A DNA stretch of 64,000 bases from contig NZ_LT906450.1 in the NCBI RefSeq assembly GCF_900187265.1, positions 3,463,444 to 3,527,443 of the forward strand, given 5' to 3'. Shown one piece after another: positions 45,188-54,102 of the stretch. The position numbers and the translations under genes were made by a program. The first letter of the stretch is position 1. Each line of letters opens with the position of its first letter. Source of the stretch: Rhodococcus rhodochrous. GTDB taxonomy: Bacteria; Actinomycetota; Actinomycetes; Mycobacteriales; Mycobacteriaceae. The notes under the pieces were generated by a model. It worked only from the letters and a program-made list of their open reading frames with translations, was not told the DNA's origin and did not search any database.

Positions 45188-45192
45188 GCTAA
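44191..45192 (+). CDS. IS481-family transposase
   Basis: This 333-residue DDE transposase has an N-terminal helix-turn-helix (HVAAEMGISRACASKWMARYREHG) and an integrase core: D in MVHVDIKKVG, D in VVTDNGSCY and E in NGKVERYNRILAEEF. The GTG at 44191 (VLHRNAPLSVEGR) matches the usual family start. The last codons lie at the IS end, and the TAA stop (45190-45192) lies in the duplicated target GCTAAC, outside the element. Thus the site of insertion determines where translation ends. Confidence 0.92.
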   Translation: MLHRNAPLSVEGRRRLVERCQTRPLSHVAAEMGISRACASKWMARYREHGELGLLDRPSVPHHQPTATPAETVARIETLRRKHKWSAARIAHELAADGISIPVRTVSRHLAHLGLNRRRFLDPNGENNRQPRRIIARWPGHMVHVDIKKVGRIPDGGGWRVHGKGSDQAKKVERAKTAGARAGYVYLHSAVDGFSRLAYTEALADEKAATAIGFMHRARVFFAAHGIVHIHRVVTDNGSCYRAKDFAKVLHGGRHQRITPYTPRHNGKVERYNRILAEEFLYARVWVSERQRAQALQVWNVHYNYHRPHTAVGNRPPASKLRTGVTNVMASYS

Positions 45193-45336
45193 CTTCAGTG
45201 AACGAAATGAAGACGATGCCGGGGAGGACATTTCTTCGTTTCGCTCTCGCTGTTTCGGCGTCGTCTCCGACGTCTCCGGGACCGACAGCGACCGCGCCCG
45301 CCGTCGAGAACACTCACACCCTGAGTCTCGGACGGC

Positions 45337-45403
45337 GGGCACCGCTGTTTCCAGGGCACTGCTGTTTCCAGGGCACTGCCGCTTCTCGGGCACTGCCCTT
45401 CCT
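45337..45403. repeat. Four-unit 17-bp minisatellite
   Basis: Units GGGCACCGCTGTTTCCA, GGGCACTGCTGTTTCCA, GGGCACTGCCGCTTCTC and GGGCACTGCCCTTCCT follow head to tail in the 45194-45438 gap. The first two differ by one base. No gene is seen in that gap. Confidence 0.8.
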
Positions 45404-45438
45404 GCCACTGCCGATCCGGCCACCCCGAACAAAACGAA

Positions 45439-45478
45439 ACCCGGGTAGGTGATCGAATGGTCGATCTCCTACCCGGGT
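45439..45478 (-). terminator. Terminator of ssrA
   Basis: An 18-bp inverted repeat with one mismatch (45439-45456 with 45461-45478) and loop ATGG is followed on the minus strand by a T-rich run (TTTCGTTTTGTT). It starts four bases after the tmRNA 3' end. Confidence 0.9.
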
Positions 45479-45481
45479 CGA

Positions 45482-45850
45482 TGGTGGAGCTGCCGGGAAT
45501 CGAACCCGGGTCCTCCGCCGCCTCGCGAGGGCTTCTCCGTGTGCAGTTCGCTATGTCTCTACTCGGATCTCCCGTTCTCGCGAACAAGACGAGATGACGA
45601 TCCCAGTCGCTGTTTGTTGTCCCGCACGTCTCCGCGACCGAGCCGTACGGTAGAGCTCTCTAGTCGATGCCAGGAACCGGGTCGAGAGCAAACCCGGGCT
45701 GACAGAGACGCGCTCGCTTAGGCAGCGAGGGCGTACTCGCGCTGAGTGGACTCGGCGCTTAATTGGTTGCAGCGACGCTTACGGTGGTCTCTTGCCTGCA
45801 CCGACACGCTTCCCCTTGCTCAACGTACGCAGTCGAAACCGTTCAGCCCC
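45482..45850 (-). ncRNA. ssrA: tmRNA (ssrA)
   Basis: The 369-base transfer-messenger RNA rescues stalled ribosomes with SmpB. Its 5' end GGGGCTGAACGGTTTCGACTG and 3' end with GGTTCGATTCC and encoded CCA form the tRNA-like part. The tag frame reads AESTQREYALAA followed by TAA (around 45720-45757), close to the mycobacterial tag. The smpB gene lies 1.5 kb away on the same strand. Confidence 0.96.
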
Positions 45851-45964
45851 GTACGCGCCTGCGACCTTCGCAGGACTACCTACTGTAACGACCCGAAGGC
45901 CCGATGTCATTCCCATTTCCGGAAACGATTCGCGGCCGGGTCATGAGCCTGCTCACACCGCCGC

Positions 45965-46387
45965 TCACCAGCCACGGAACCGGGCCGGGGTGACCCGGAC
46001 GGGGACGGAGTAATCGGCCCGGAAGGCGTCCGGACTGTAGTCGAGCGAGCGCATACCCGCTGCGTACTTGTCGACGTACCGCCGCCACTCGTCGTCGTCG
46101 ACGCTCTCGGTGACCGCGGCCGTCCCGGTGAACACCGCGACGTGCCCGCCACCGCTGTCGGCTTCGAGGTTGACGGCGACCCGTGGGCGGGCGGTGATGT
46201 TGGCGAGCTTGGCCGTGCCGGGCTGCGAGAAGAACAGGAAACTATCACCGGACCACAGGAACCACACGGGCGTGGGGACGGGTCCGCCGTGGCGGTCGAC
46301 GGTGGTCAGCCAGACCACGGATTCGTCGGTCAGTCGCTTCAGGACCGCATCGGGAATCGAGAGGGTGGAAGAAACGGTTTCGGTCAT
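45965..46387 (-). CDS. PPOX-class (F420-/FMN-dependent) oxidoreductase family protein
   Basis: This 140-residue split-barrel protein resembles actinobacterial PPOX-class proteins that use F420 or FMN (Rv3369-like). VVWLTTVDRHGGPVPTPVWFLWSGDSFLFFSQ and the later RPRVAVNLEAD are typical. The ATG at 46387 is chosen, with a GAGGACA site. It stands alone between ssrA and the EamA-like gene. Cofactor and substrate cannot be told from sequence. Confidence 0.83.
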   Translation of the reverse strand: MTETVSSTLSIPDAVLKRLTDESVVWLTTVDRHGGPVPTPVWFLWSGDSFLFFSQPGTAKLANITARPRVAVNLEADSGGGHVAVFTGTAAVTESVDDDEWRRYVDKYAAGMRSLDYSPDAFRADYSVPVRVTPARFRGW

Positions 46388-46510
46388 GTTGTCCTCGGCT
46401 TTCTCCGAGTCCGGCGTCGCCGGGTGTTGTCCGTAGTGCTCCGTCCGACGACGCGCTTTCCGCGATGCCGGGTCCAACGCCTCCAGGATTCGTGTTCTTC
46501 CCACCCCGGA

Positions 46511-47368
46511 TCAGCCGGGCAGGCTGACGAGTGCGACGGCCAGTCCGGCTGCGAGCAGGCCGAGCAGTTTCACCCGGCTCACGCGCTCACCGAGCACGAT
46601 GACGGCGAGCAGCACCGTCACCGCCGGATACAGCGCCGCGATCACGCTCACCAGCGACAGCAGGCCGTGCTGGTAGGCGAACAGCAGTGCACCGTTCGCG
46701 ATCACGTCGATCGCGCCGATCCCGATCAGGATCGGCAGGAGCGACCGGATCGGCCACACCACGGTGCGCCACGAGAAAGCGATCACCAGCCAGACCACGA
46801 GGGTGGCGGTCGCGCGGGAAGCGGCGAGCGGCCACAGACCGGTACCGGTGCCGACCTGACCGAGGCCGATGAACGACAACGCGAAGGCGATGCCCGATCC
46901 GACCGTCCACCACGCGATCCTCGACGTGAAGCGCGGGTGTCCGACACCGGTGACGGTCTCGTCGGATTCGCGGCTGACCAGCCCCACCGCGATCACCGCG
47001 ACGACGATGCCGAGATAGGCGAGCAGACCGGGCCGGTCCCCCGTCGCGATCCCGACCAGCACGGGGATCCCGGCCACGACGACAGCGGTGACCGGTGAGA
47101 CGACCGACATCGGCCCGTTCGCCAGTGCGAGATAGAACCACCAGACGGCGATGCCGCCGGCCACGCCCGCTGCGGCACCCCACGCGAGGGACGCCGCGGT
47201 GAGGTCGCCGCCGACGATCGACGCGGCGATCAGGGACACGACGAGCGACACCGGATAGGTGACGGCTACGACGCCGAGTGCGCTCGCGCGACGGGAGGCG
47301 GCACCCCCGGCGAAATCGCTGAGGCCGTACCCGACCGCCGCGAGCAGCGCGAGCGCGACCGCGATCAG
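46511..47368 (-). CDS. EamA/DMT-family transporter, probable CTG start
   Basis: This protein of about 285 residues has ten hydrophobic segments in two EamA halves (first helix [21 protein letters not shown]; the last ends [18 protein letters not shown]). It is probably an exporter of a metabolite or amino acid. The homologous first helix has no ATG, GTG or TTG before it. An in-frame TGA lies shortly upstream, and the only candidate is CTG at 47366-47368. That codon overlaps the smpB stop as CTGA, exactly like the ATGA overlaps elsewhere. A GTG at 47251 would remove the first membrane helix. Confidence 0.72.
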   Translation of the reverse strand: MIAVALALLAAVGYGLSDFAGGAASRRASALGVVAVTYPVSLVVSLIAASIVGGDLTAASLAWGAAAGVAGGIAVWWFYLALANGPMSVVSPVTAVVVAGIPVLVGIATGDRPGLLAYLGIVVAVIAVGLVSRESDETVTGVGHPRFTSRIAWWTVGSGIAFALSFIGLGQVGTGTGLWPLAASRATATLVVWLVIAFSWRTVVWPIRSLLPILIGIGAIDVIANGALLFAYQHGLLSLVSVIAALYPAVTVLLAVIVLGERVSRVKLLGLLAAGLAVALVSLPG

Positions 47369-47841
47369 CGGCTCATGCCCTTCACCCGCCGGCCGAGCTC
47401 GCGGGTCACCTCACGTTCGGCGGTCCGGCGGGCGAGATCCTGACGCTTGTCGTAGTCCTGCTTGCCCTTGGCAAGCGCGAGCTCGACCTTGACCTTGCCG
47501 TCGGAGAAGTACATCGACAGCGGCACGAGGGTCTGGTTGCCCTCCCGGGTCTTGCCGACGAGCGCGTCGATCTCGCGACGGTGCAGCAGCAGCTTGCGGG
47601 TGCGGCGCGGAGCATGGTTGGTCCATGTGCCGTGCCCGTATTCCGGAATGTGCAGACCCCGCAACCACACCTCGCCGTCGTCGACGGTCGCGAATGCGTC
47701 GACCAGGGAGGCCTTCCCCTCCCGCAGGCTCTTGACCTCGGTACCGACGAGGGCGATGCCCGCCTCGTAGGTATCGAGGATGGTGTAGTTGTGGCGCGCC
47801 TTCCGGTTGGTCGCGATGACCTTCCGGCCCTTTTCCTTCAC
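47365..47841 (-). CDS. smpB: SsrA-binding protein SmpB
   Basis: This 158-residue protein binds the tRNA-like part of tmRNA and brings it to stalled ribosomes. [37 protein letters not shown] and the later [30 protein letters not shown] are family-typical. The basic tail ([18 protein letters not shown]) decodes the empty A site. The start is GTG 47841. It lies just downstream of ftsE-ftsX, as in mycobacteria. Confidence 0.96.
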   Translation of the reverse strand: MKEKGRKVIATNRKARHNYTILDTYEAGIALVGTEVKSLREGKASLVDAFATVDDGEVWLRGLHIPEYGHGTWTNHAPRRTRKLLLHRREIDALVGKTREGNQTLVPLSMYFSDGKVKVELALAKGKQDYDKRQDLARRTAEREVTRELGRRVKGMSR

Positions 47842-47910
47842 GTGCAGGCCTTTCCGGTCCACGATCGATCGAACAGAACACCGTCCAGCATAGGAACCTC
47901 GCACAACACC

Positions 47911-48816
47911 TTATTCACGCACGTACAGACGCAAGGTCACATACGAGGTGAGAGCGGCCATTCCCACACCCATGAGGACCAGGAACGGCGAAACCAGAAG
48001 GATGTCGCTGTCGGTGATGCGGGCGACGATGTTCGCGTCGTAGACCTCGGTGAGCATGTCGTCGACGAACATGCTCTTGGCGACGAAGAGGCCTCCGATG
48101 GCGAGTGCGGCACCCACGATCGCGGCGATCACCGCTTCGAGGAGGAAGGGCAGCTGCGTGTACCAGCGGGTCGCGCCGACCAGCCGCATGATGCCGACCT
48201 CGGTGCGACGGGTGAAGGCCGCGATCTGCACCATGTTGGCGATCAGGAGCACGGCCGCGATCGCCTGGATCGTGGCGATGGCGAACGCGCCGTTGCGGAT
48301 GCCGCCGAGCACGCCGAACAGACGCTCGACGAGATCCTGCTGGTTGAGCACGCTGTCGACGCCGGGCCTGGTACCGAAGTCGTCCTGGATCGCCGCGAAT
48401 CGATCCGGATCGGACATCTTGATCTTGAAGGAGGCGGGGAAGCTGTCGGCACTCACGAGTTCGGCGAGTTCGGGCTGATCGGCGAAGACACGATCGGTGG
48501 CGTCGAGGACGGCGTCGTCGCGGCTCAGGTACTGGACCGACACCACGTCGTCGGTGCTCTCGAGGTCGCTGCGCAGGTCGGAGCAGAGATCCTGCTCGCA
48601 CTCCGGATCGAGCGAGGAGATGTCCTCGGTCAGGAACACCTGCACCTCGACCCGGTCGAGGAAGATCCGTTCCGTCTTGCCCGCCATCTGGACCACGAGC
48701 AGCCCCGCACCGAACAGCGCGAGGGAGATCGCCGTGGTGAGGATCATCGCGATGGTCATGGTGAGGTTGCGGCGCAGGCCGGTGGTGACCTCGCTGAACA
48801 GGAAGCTGGCACGCAT
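47911..48816 (-). CDS. ftsX: Cell division protein FtsX
   Basis: This 301-residue membrane protein is the permease-like partner of FtsE. It controls peptidoglycan hydrolases at the septum. It has an N-terminal cytoplasmic segment, one membrane helix (about residues 20-45), a large outer loop with a cysteine pair (DPECEQDLC) that should form a disulfide, and three C-terminal helices. RRTEVGIMRLVGATRWYTQLPFLLEA is the family signature. It lies 49 bases after ftsE. Confidence 0.95.
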   Translation of the reverse strand: MRASFLFSEVTTGLRRNLTMTIAMILTTAISLALFGAGLLVVQMAGKTERIFLDRVEVQVFLTEDISSLDPECEQDLCSDLRSDLESTDDVVSVQYLSRDDAVLDATDRVFADQPELAELVSADSFPASFKIKMSDPDRFAAIQDDFGTRPGVDSVLNQQDLVERLFGVLGGIRNGAFAIATIQAIAAVLLIANMVQIAAFTRRTEVGIMRLVGATRWYTQLPFLLEAVIAAIVGAALAIGGLFVAKSMFVDDMLTEVYDANIVARITDSDILLVSPFLVLMGVGMAALTSYVTLRLYVRE

Positions 48817-48865
48817 CGGGTGGGATTCCTTCGGTTGCCTGGTGGGGATGCTCGGGTGACGGGAT

Positions 48866-49555
<690 letters not shown>

Positions 49556-49610
49556 GTGGACATGCTAACCGTTACCGGACGGTGACCTACGGCACCGGCT
49601 CGTCGGCGCT

Positions 49611-50093
49611 CTACGACGACGGAGTGTCGGTGTCCTCGGTCACCGTCGGATCCTGCTGGTCGTTCAGTCCGGGGATCGTGGGCAGGTCGAACGGGAACTG
49701 CCTGTTCGTCGCGGTGGGGGGCGCTGTCGTCGTGGCATCCTGCGACGGCGTCCCGCCCTGTTCCCTGCCCGGCACGCCGGTCGCCGTCGTCGGCGGATAG
49801 GGCGTGTCGGTGGTCTCCGGCACGAACTCCTCCTGCGGAACCGTGGTCGCCGGCGGCACGTACGGCACGTAGGGCGTCTCGGAGATGATCACGGCGGTCG
49901 ACGGCGCATCGGGGGTGTCCTCGGGCTGGTTGAGGAACAGGTAGGTCACCCACAGGGCGAGCCACAGGGTGCACAACGCGAAGGTCGTGGTCCTGATCCG
50001 CCCACCGAGGAGGTGTGACGGGATGCGCCTGCGGTGCGGCTCCTCCGGCTCGGTCGCCGGACCGCCACCCGATGCCCCTCCACCCGATGTCAC
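49611..50093 (-). CDS. Single-pass membrane protein with Pro/Thr-rich outer region
   Basis: This 160-residue protein of unknown function has a short basic cytoplasmic N-terminus, one hydrophobic helix (about residues 36-54) and an outer part rich in Pro, Thr and acidic residues. The GTG start overlaps the mscS stop (GTGA), so it is co-translated with the channel. It lies between mscS and ftsE. The low-complexity outer region suggests a cell-wall spacer. I recognise no domain. Confidence 0.7.
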   Translation of the reverse strand: MTSGGGASGGGPATEPEEPHRRRIPSHLLGGRIRTTTFALCTLWLALWVTYLFLNQPEDTPDAPSTAVIISETPYVPYVPPATTVPQEEFVPETTDTPYPPTTATGVPGREQGGTPSQDATTTAPPTATNRQFPFDLPTIPGLNDQQDPTVTEDTDTPSS

Positions 50094-50977
50094 TGTGCCT
50101 CCACCCGATCGACCACGCTGGCGGTGTCGAGCTGGGGCGTGACGGTGATGCCCTGTTCACGCAGCGCCCGCGCGATCCGTGCACGCAGCAGACGACCCAC
50201 CTGGAACTGCTTGCCGGGCAGCGTGCGCGCGACCATGCGGACGCTGAGCTGATCCACCTCGAGGCTCTCGACACCCATCACGCTCGGCTGGTCGAGCAGC
50301 AGCTCCCGCAAGCGGGGTTCCTTGTACGCAGCGACGCCCAGTTCGCGCAGGATCTCGGTGACGTCGGCGATGTCGGCGGTCACCGGGATCGGCACGTCCA
50401 CGACGGCGCGCGCCCAGTCCTTCGACAGGTTGACGGCCTTGTTGATCTGCCCGTTGGGGACGGTGATGACCTCACCCGCCGTGCTGCGCACCCGGGTGAC
50501 GCGCAGCGTGACATCCTCGACGGTGCCGATCGCGTCCTCGGACGCACCGGTCACGGAGATCTGCACGGTGTCGCCGAAGCCGTACTGCCGTTCGGTGATG
50601 ATGAAGAAGCCCGCGAGGATGTCCTGCACGATGCGCTGGGCACCGAAGCCGAGCGCGGCGCCGAGCACGGTCGCCGGCGCGACCAGGCTGCCGATGGGTA
50701 GCTGGAGATAGTCGAACACCTTCAGGGTCGCGACGATGTACACGAACGAGATCGCCATCCACGTGACGACCTGGGCGACCGAGTGGCGGTGCTTCGTCGC
50801 CTCGGAACGTACGAGGTCGTCGGACTGGGTGTAGCGATCGTCGATGCGCCGCGTGATGCGGCTACCGATCCACGAGATGAACCGGGCGATGAGGACAGCA
50901 CCCAGAACGGTGAGCGCGATCAGCAACCCACTCGTCGACAGCCAGTCGAGCAGTCTAGCTCCGGGAAGGAACGGCAC
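50090..50977 (-). CDS. MscS-type mechanosensitive channel
   Basis: This 295-residue protein is a small-conductance mechanosensitive channel that opens on membrane tension during osmotic downshift. Three N-terminal hydrophobic helices are followed by the MscS beta domain. PATVLGAALGFGAQRIVQDILAGFFIITERQYGFGDTVQI covers the pore-lining helix and start of the beta domain, and VPNGQINKAVNLSKDW is conserved. The length matches E. coli MscS (286). It lies between prfB and the small membrane protein gene. Confidence 0.92.
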   Translation of the reverse strand: MPFLPGARLLDWLSTSGLLIALTVLGAVLIARFISWIGSRITRRIDDRYTQSDDLVRSEATKHRHSVAQVVTWMAISFVYIVATLKVFDYLQLPIGSLVAPATVLGAALGFGAQRIVQDILAGFFIITERQYGFGDTVQISVTGASEDAIGTVEDVTLRVTRVRSTAGEVITVPNGQINKAVNLSKDWARAVVDVPIPVTADIADVTEILRELGVAAYKEPRLRELLLDQPSVMGVESLEVDQLSVRMVARTLPGKQFQVGRLLRARIARALREQGITVTPQLDTASVVDRVEAQ

Positions 50978-50998
50978 AGGCCCCTCTCCTGTTTCCGA

Positions 50999-52117
50999 TC
51001 ACGACTTCTGCTCTTCACGCATACGCCAGCGGATGCCGGCCTCGAGGAATCCGTCGATGTCGCCGTCGAGCACCGCCGAGGGGTTGTTGACCTCGTACTC
51101 GGTGCGCAGGTCCTTGACCATCTGGTAGGGATGCAGCACGTACGAGCGCATCTGGTTGCCCCACGAGCTGCCGCCGTCGCCCTTGAGCGCATCCATCTCG
51201 GCGCGCTCCTCCTGGCGCTTGCGCTCGAGGAGCTTGGCCTGCAGGACGCGCATGGCCGCGACCTTGTTCTGCAGCTGCGACTTCTCGTTCTGACAGGTGA
51301 CGACGATGCCGGTCGGGATGTGCGTCAGGCGCACGGCGGAGTCGGTGGTGTTGACCGACTGGCCACCCGGGCCGGACGAGCGGTAGACGTCGACGCGGAC
51401 GTCGTTCTCGTCGATGTCGATGTGGTCGGTGGTCTCGACGACGGGCAGCACCTCGACCTCGGCGAAGGAGGTCTGGCGGCGGCCCTGGTTGTCGAAGGGG
51501 CTGATGCGGACGAGACGGTGCGTGCCCATCTCGACCGACAGGGTCCCGTAGGTGTAGGGCGCCTTGACGGCGAAGGTGGCGGACTTGATGCCGGCTTCTT
51601 CCGCGTAGGAGGTGTCGTAGACCTCGACGCCGTAGCCGTGTTTGTCGGCCCAGCGGATGTACATGCGCATGAGCATCTCGGCCCAGTCGGCGGCGTCGAC
51701 GCCACCGGCGCCCGCGCGGATGTTGACGAGCGCGTCGCGCTGGTCGTACTCGCCGGACAGCAGCGTGCGCACCTCCATCGCCTCGATGTCGGCGCGCAGG
51801 CTCTCGCGTTCGGCCTCGGCGTCGGCCAGGGCGGCGGTGCGGGCCTCGCCCTCCTCGCCCTCGGCGAGCTCGTACAGAACCGGGAGATCCTCGAGCCGCT
51901 GGCGCAGGCCCTCGACCCGGCGCAGCTCGCCCTGTGCGTGCGACAGTTCGCTGGTGACCTTCTGGGCGTGGTCCTGGTCGTTCCACAGCTCGGGGTCGGC
52001 GGCCTGGTGTTCGAGTTCGTCGATGCGCCGTCGAAGCTCCTCGACGTCGAGGACCGACTCCACGGTGCGGAGGGTCGTGTCGAGCTCGGTCAGGGCTGCG
52101 GAAACGTCGGGATGCAC
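50999..52117 (-). CDS. prfB: Peptide chain release factor 2
   Basis: This 372-residue factor ends translation at UGA and UAA. The stop-recognition tripeptide SPF is in [15 protein letters not shown]. The catalytic GGQ is in [21 protein letters not shown]. No internal TGA or slippery site is present in the first 30 codons, so the programmed +1 frameshift of E. coli prfB is absent, as in other actinomycetes. The start is GTG 52117. Confidence 0.96.
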   Translation of the reverse strand: MHPDVSAALTELDTTLRTVESVLDVEELRRRIDELEHQAADPELWNDQDHAQKVTSELSHAQGELRRVEGLRQRLEDLPVLYELAEGEEGEARTAALADAEAERESLRADIEAMEVRTLLSGEYDQRDALVNIRAGAGGVDAADWAEMLMRMYIRWADKHGYGVEVYDTSYAEEAGIKSATFAVKAPYTYGTLSVEMGTHRLVRISPFDNQGRRQTSFAEVEVLPVVETTDHIDIDENDVRVDVYRSSGPGGQSVNTTDSAVRLTHIPTGIVVTCQNEKSQLQNKVAAMRVLQAKLLERKRQEERAEMDALKGDGGSSWGNQMRSYVLHPYQMVKDLRTEYEVNNPSAVLDGDIDGFLEAGIRWRMREEQKS

Positions 52118-52263
52118 GATTCAACAGGTTACCGGAGCGACGAACCGGCCCGCCGTGGGCAGCGATCGACACGGCAGTGCCCCGGGCGGGTCGAGCACCG
52201 CGCCGACCCCGGAGTGGGCGGCAAGCTGCTCGGCCCCGGGCGACGGCGGCTAGCGTTTCCGTC

Positions 52264-53049
52264 ATGACCACCGACTACACCGCCGACCTGGACCTCGCCC
52301 TCCGACTCGCCGACGCGTCCGACGCCATCACCCGCGACCGCTTCGGTGCGCTGGACCTGAAGGTGGACGACAAGCCGGACCTGAGCCCGGTCTCCGACGC
52401 CGACCTCGCCGTCGAGCGCACCATCCGCGAGATGCTCGGCGAGCAGCGACCGGACGACGCGGTGCTCGGCGAGGAGTTCGGCGGCGACGCGGTCTTCCGC
52501 GGGCGGCAGTGGGTCGTCGATCCGATCGACGGCACGAAGAACTTCGTGCGTGGCGTACCGGTCTGGGCGAGCCTGATCTCGCTCCTCGAGGACGGCGTGC
52601 CCGTCGTGGGCGTGGTCAGCGCCCCGGCACTGAACCGTCGGTGGTGGGCGGCCGCGGACGGCGGCGCCTGGGTGTCGCACGACGGTGCCGAGCCCCGGCG
52701 CATCTCGGTGTCGGAGGTGACCGACCTCGCGTCGGCGTCGCTGAGCTTCTCGAGCCTGAGCGGATGGCACGAGCGTGGCATCCGTGATCGTTTCGTCGCC
52801 CTGACCGACGACGTGTGGCGGGTGCGCGCCTACGGCGACTTCTTCTCCTACTGCCTGCTCGCCGAGGGCGCCCTCGAGATCGCGCTCGAACCCGAGGTGT
52901 CACTGTGGGATCTGGCCGCGCTCGACGTGCTGGTGCGCGAGGCCGGTGGACGGTTCACGAACCTCGAGGGTGCGGACGGTCCGCACGGCGGCAGCGCGGT
53001 CGCGACCAACGGCACGCTGCACGACGAGGTGCTCGGTCGACTGAAGTGA
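52264..53049 (+). CDS. hisN: Histidinol-phosphatase (inositol monophosphatase family)
   Basis: This 261-residue phosphatase has the metal motif [21 protein letters not shown] (about residues 80-100), an acidic EEFGGD upstream, and [16 protein letters not shown] near residue 217. Its position beside prfB and ahead of fadE genes matches Rv3137 of M. tuberculosis, identified as the histidinol-phosphate phosphatase HisN. The family alone would also allow inositol monophosphatase. It faces prfB divergently. Confidence 0.88.
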   Translation: MTTDYTADLDLALRLADASDAITRDRFGALDLKVDDKPDLSPVSDADLAVERTIREMLGEQRPDDAVLGEEFGGDAVFRGRQWVVDPIDGTKNFVRGVPVWASLISLLEDGVPVVGVVSAPALNRRWWAAADGGAWVSHDGAEPRRISVSEVTDLASASLSFSSLSGWHERGIRDRFVALTDDVWRVRAYGDFFSYCLLAEGALEIALEPEVSLWDLAALDVLVREAGGRFTNLEGADGPHGGSAVATNGTLHDEVLGRLK

Positions 53050-53053
53050 GTGG

Positions 53054-53089
53054 CCGGCCCCACGCGCGGATGGTCACTCGTGGGGCCGG
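53054..53089. terminator. Bidirectional terminator between hisN and merR-type gene
   Basis: A perfect 11-bp inverted repeat (53054-53064 with 53079-53089) fills the 45-base gap between convergent genes. Confidence 0.75.
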
Positions 53090-53094
53090 GTTCG

Positions 53095-53931
53095 TCAGCG
53101 GACCGGGAGATGCACAGCGGTCTCGAGGTCGGCTTCGTTCGTGACGCCCGGATCATCGAGATAGACGTTGAAGTGGTGGGTGGCCACGTCGTCGTCGACC
53201 CGCGCCGCGGACAGGCCGTGTTCGGCCAGGAATGCGGCGATGGCCTCGTGGGCACGCGGGATCGATTCGGCGTACGGCCCGGTCACGGTGGCGACGACCG
53301 CCCGGCGTGCGGGGAACTCGTGGACCGTCAGCGGCTCGCGAGCCGTGGTTCCCGGCGCCACCGGCAGGAACACGGATTCGTCGACGTCCGACTCGCGGAA
53401 CTCGCCGTCGTGTTCGATGCATCCACCGGGCCCGGTCGGGACGATGCCCTGCTCCTGCAGTGCGGGCATGAAGCGTTGCCACAGTTCCCCTTCGGCCGAG
53501 TAGTCGGCGACGGTGCCGCGGAGGCAGACGTAGGTCTGCGGCGGAATCTCGGTCAGTTCGATTCGGGTCATGATGGTGTCCTCCGGTATCTCGTCGAGCA
53601 TGCGGTCCAGGGCTCTCAGTCGCATGCGGCCGAGTTCGAGCTCCTCTTCCAACACGCGGCGCTGCAGTCGCAGAGCCTGCGTGTAGGCGGGAGTTCCGGC
53701 CGTCGCCAGTAGCGCCCCGATGGCGGACACGCCGAAGCCGACGTCGCGCAGACGGCGGATGCGCGCGGCATCGGCGGTCTGCTCGGGCAGGTATCGGCGG
53801 TAACCGCTGACCTCGTCGACCACGGCGGGGATCAGCACTCCGTGCGAGTCGTAGTGGCGCAGCATCCGCACGCTGATCCGGGTCAGGGACGAGAACTCTC
53901 CGATGGACATCAACCTGGTGGTGTCGGTCAT
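53095..53931 (-). CDS. MerR-family regulator with GyrI-like effector domain
   Basis: This 278-residue regulator has the MerR winged helix-turn-helix (MSIGEFSSLTRISVRMLRHYDSHG and RYLPEQTADAARIRRLRDVG, about residues 8-60). A short coiled-coil linker follows, then a GyrI-like ligand domain (about residues 125-278). This is the BmrR/TipAL-like layout of drug-sensing activators. The target is not obvious; the adjacent upstream gap leads to the fadE operon on the other strand. Confidence 0.85.
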   Translation of the reverse strand: MTDTTRLMSIGEFSSLTRISVRMLRHYDSHGVLIPAVVDEVSGYRRYLPEQTADAARIRRLRDVGFGVSAIGALLATAGTPAYTQALRLQRRVLEEELELGRMRLRALDRMLDEIPEDTIMTRIELTEIPPQTYVCLRGTVADYSAEGELWQRFMPALQEQGIVPTGPGGCIEHDGEFRESDVDESVFLPVAPGTTAREPLTVHEFPARRAVVATVTGPYAESIPRAHEAIAAFLAEHGLSAARVDDDVATHHFNVYLDDPGVTNEADLETAVHLPVR

Positions 53932-54020
53932 GGCGCCGAGTCTGCGACCTCACACGGTGTGAGAGTCAACTCGTGCTCGCGACACGACGGACGATGCTGG
54001 CGACACGCGTCCACGGCGGA

Positions 54021-54059
54021 ACTTACTGCGCGGTAGACAGTGACCTTACTCGGAAGTAA
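54021..54059 (+). promoter_or_regulatory. Possible operator upstream of the fadE pair
   Basis: CTTACTCGGAAGTAAG (54044-54059) is an inverted repeat with 6-bp arms. CTTACTGCGCGGTA (54021-54034) is a related, imperfect copy 23 bases upstream. They lie 30-80 bases before the first acyl-CoA dehydrogenase gene and look like a TetR-type fatty-acid regulator site. The regulator is not identified. Confidence 0.5.
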
Positions 54060-54102
54060 GATCGGGAGTGTCCGCTGCCGCATCGAGAGACTTATGGTGA
54101 TC

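Noticed and set aside
50999-52117. Programmed frameshift in prfB
   Set aside because: The frame is continuous from the GTG start. No TGA codon or slippery sequence occurs near codon 25.
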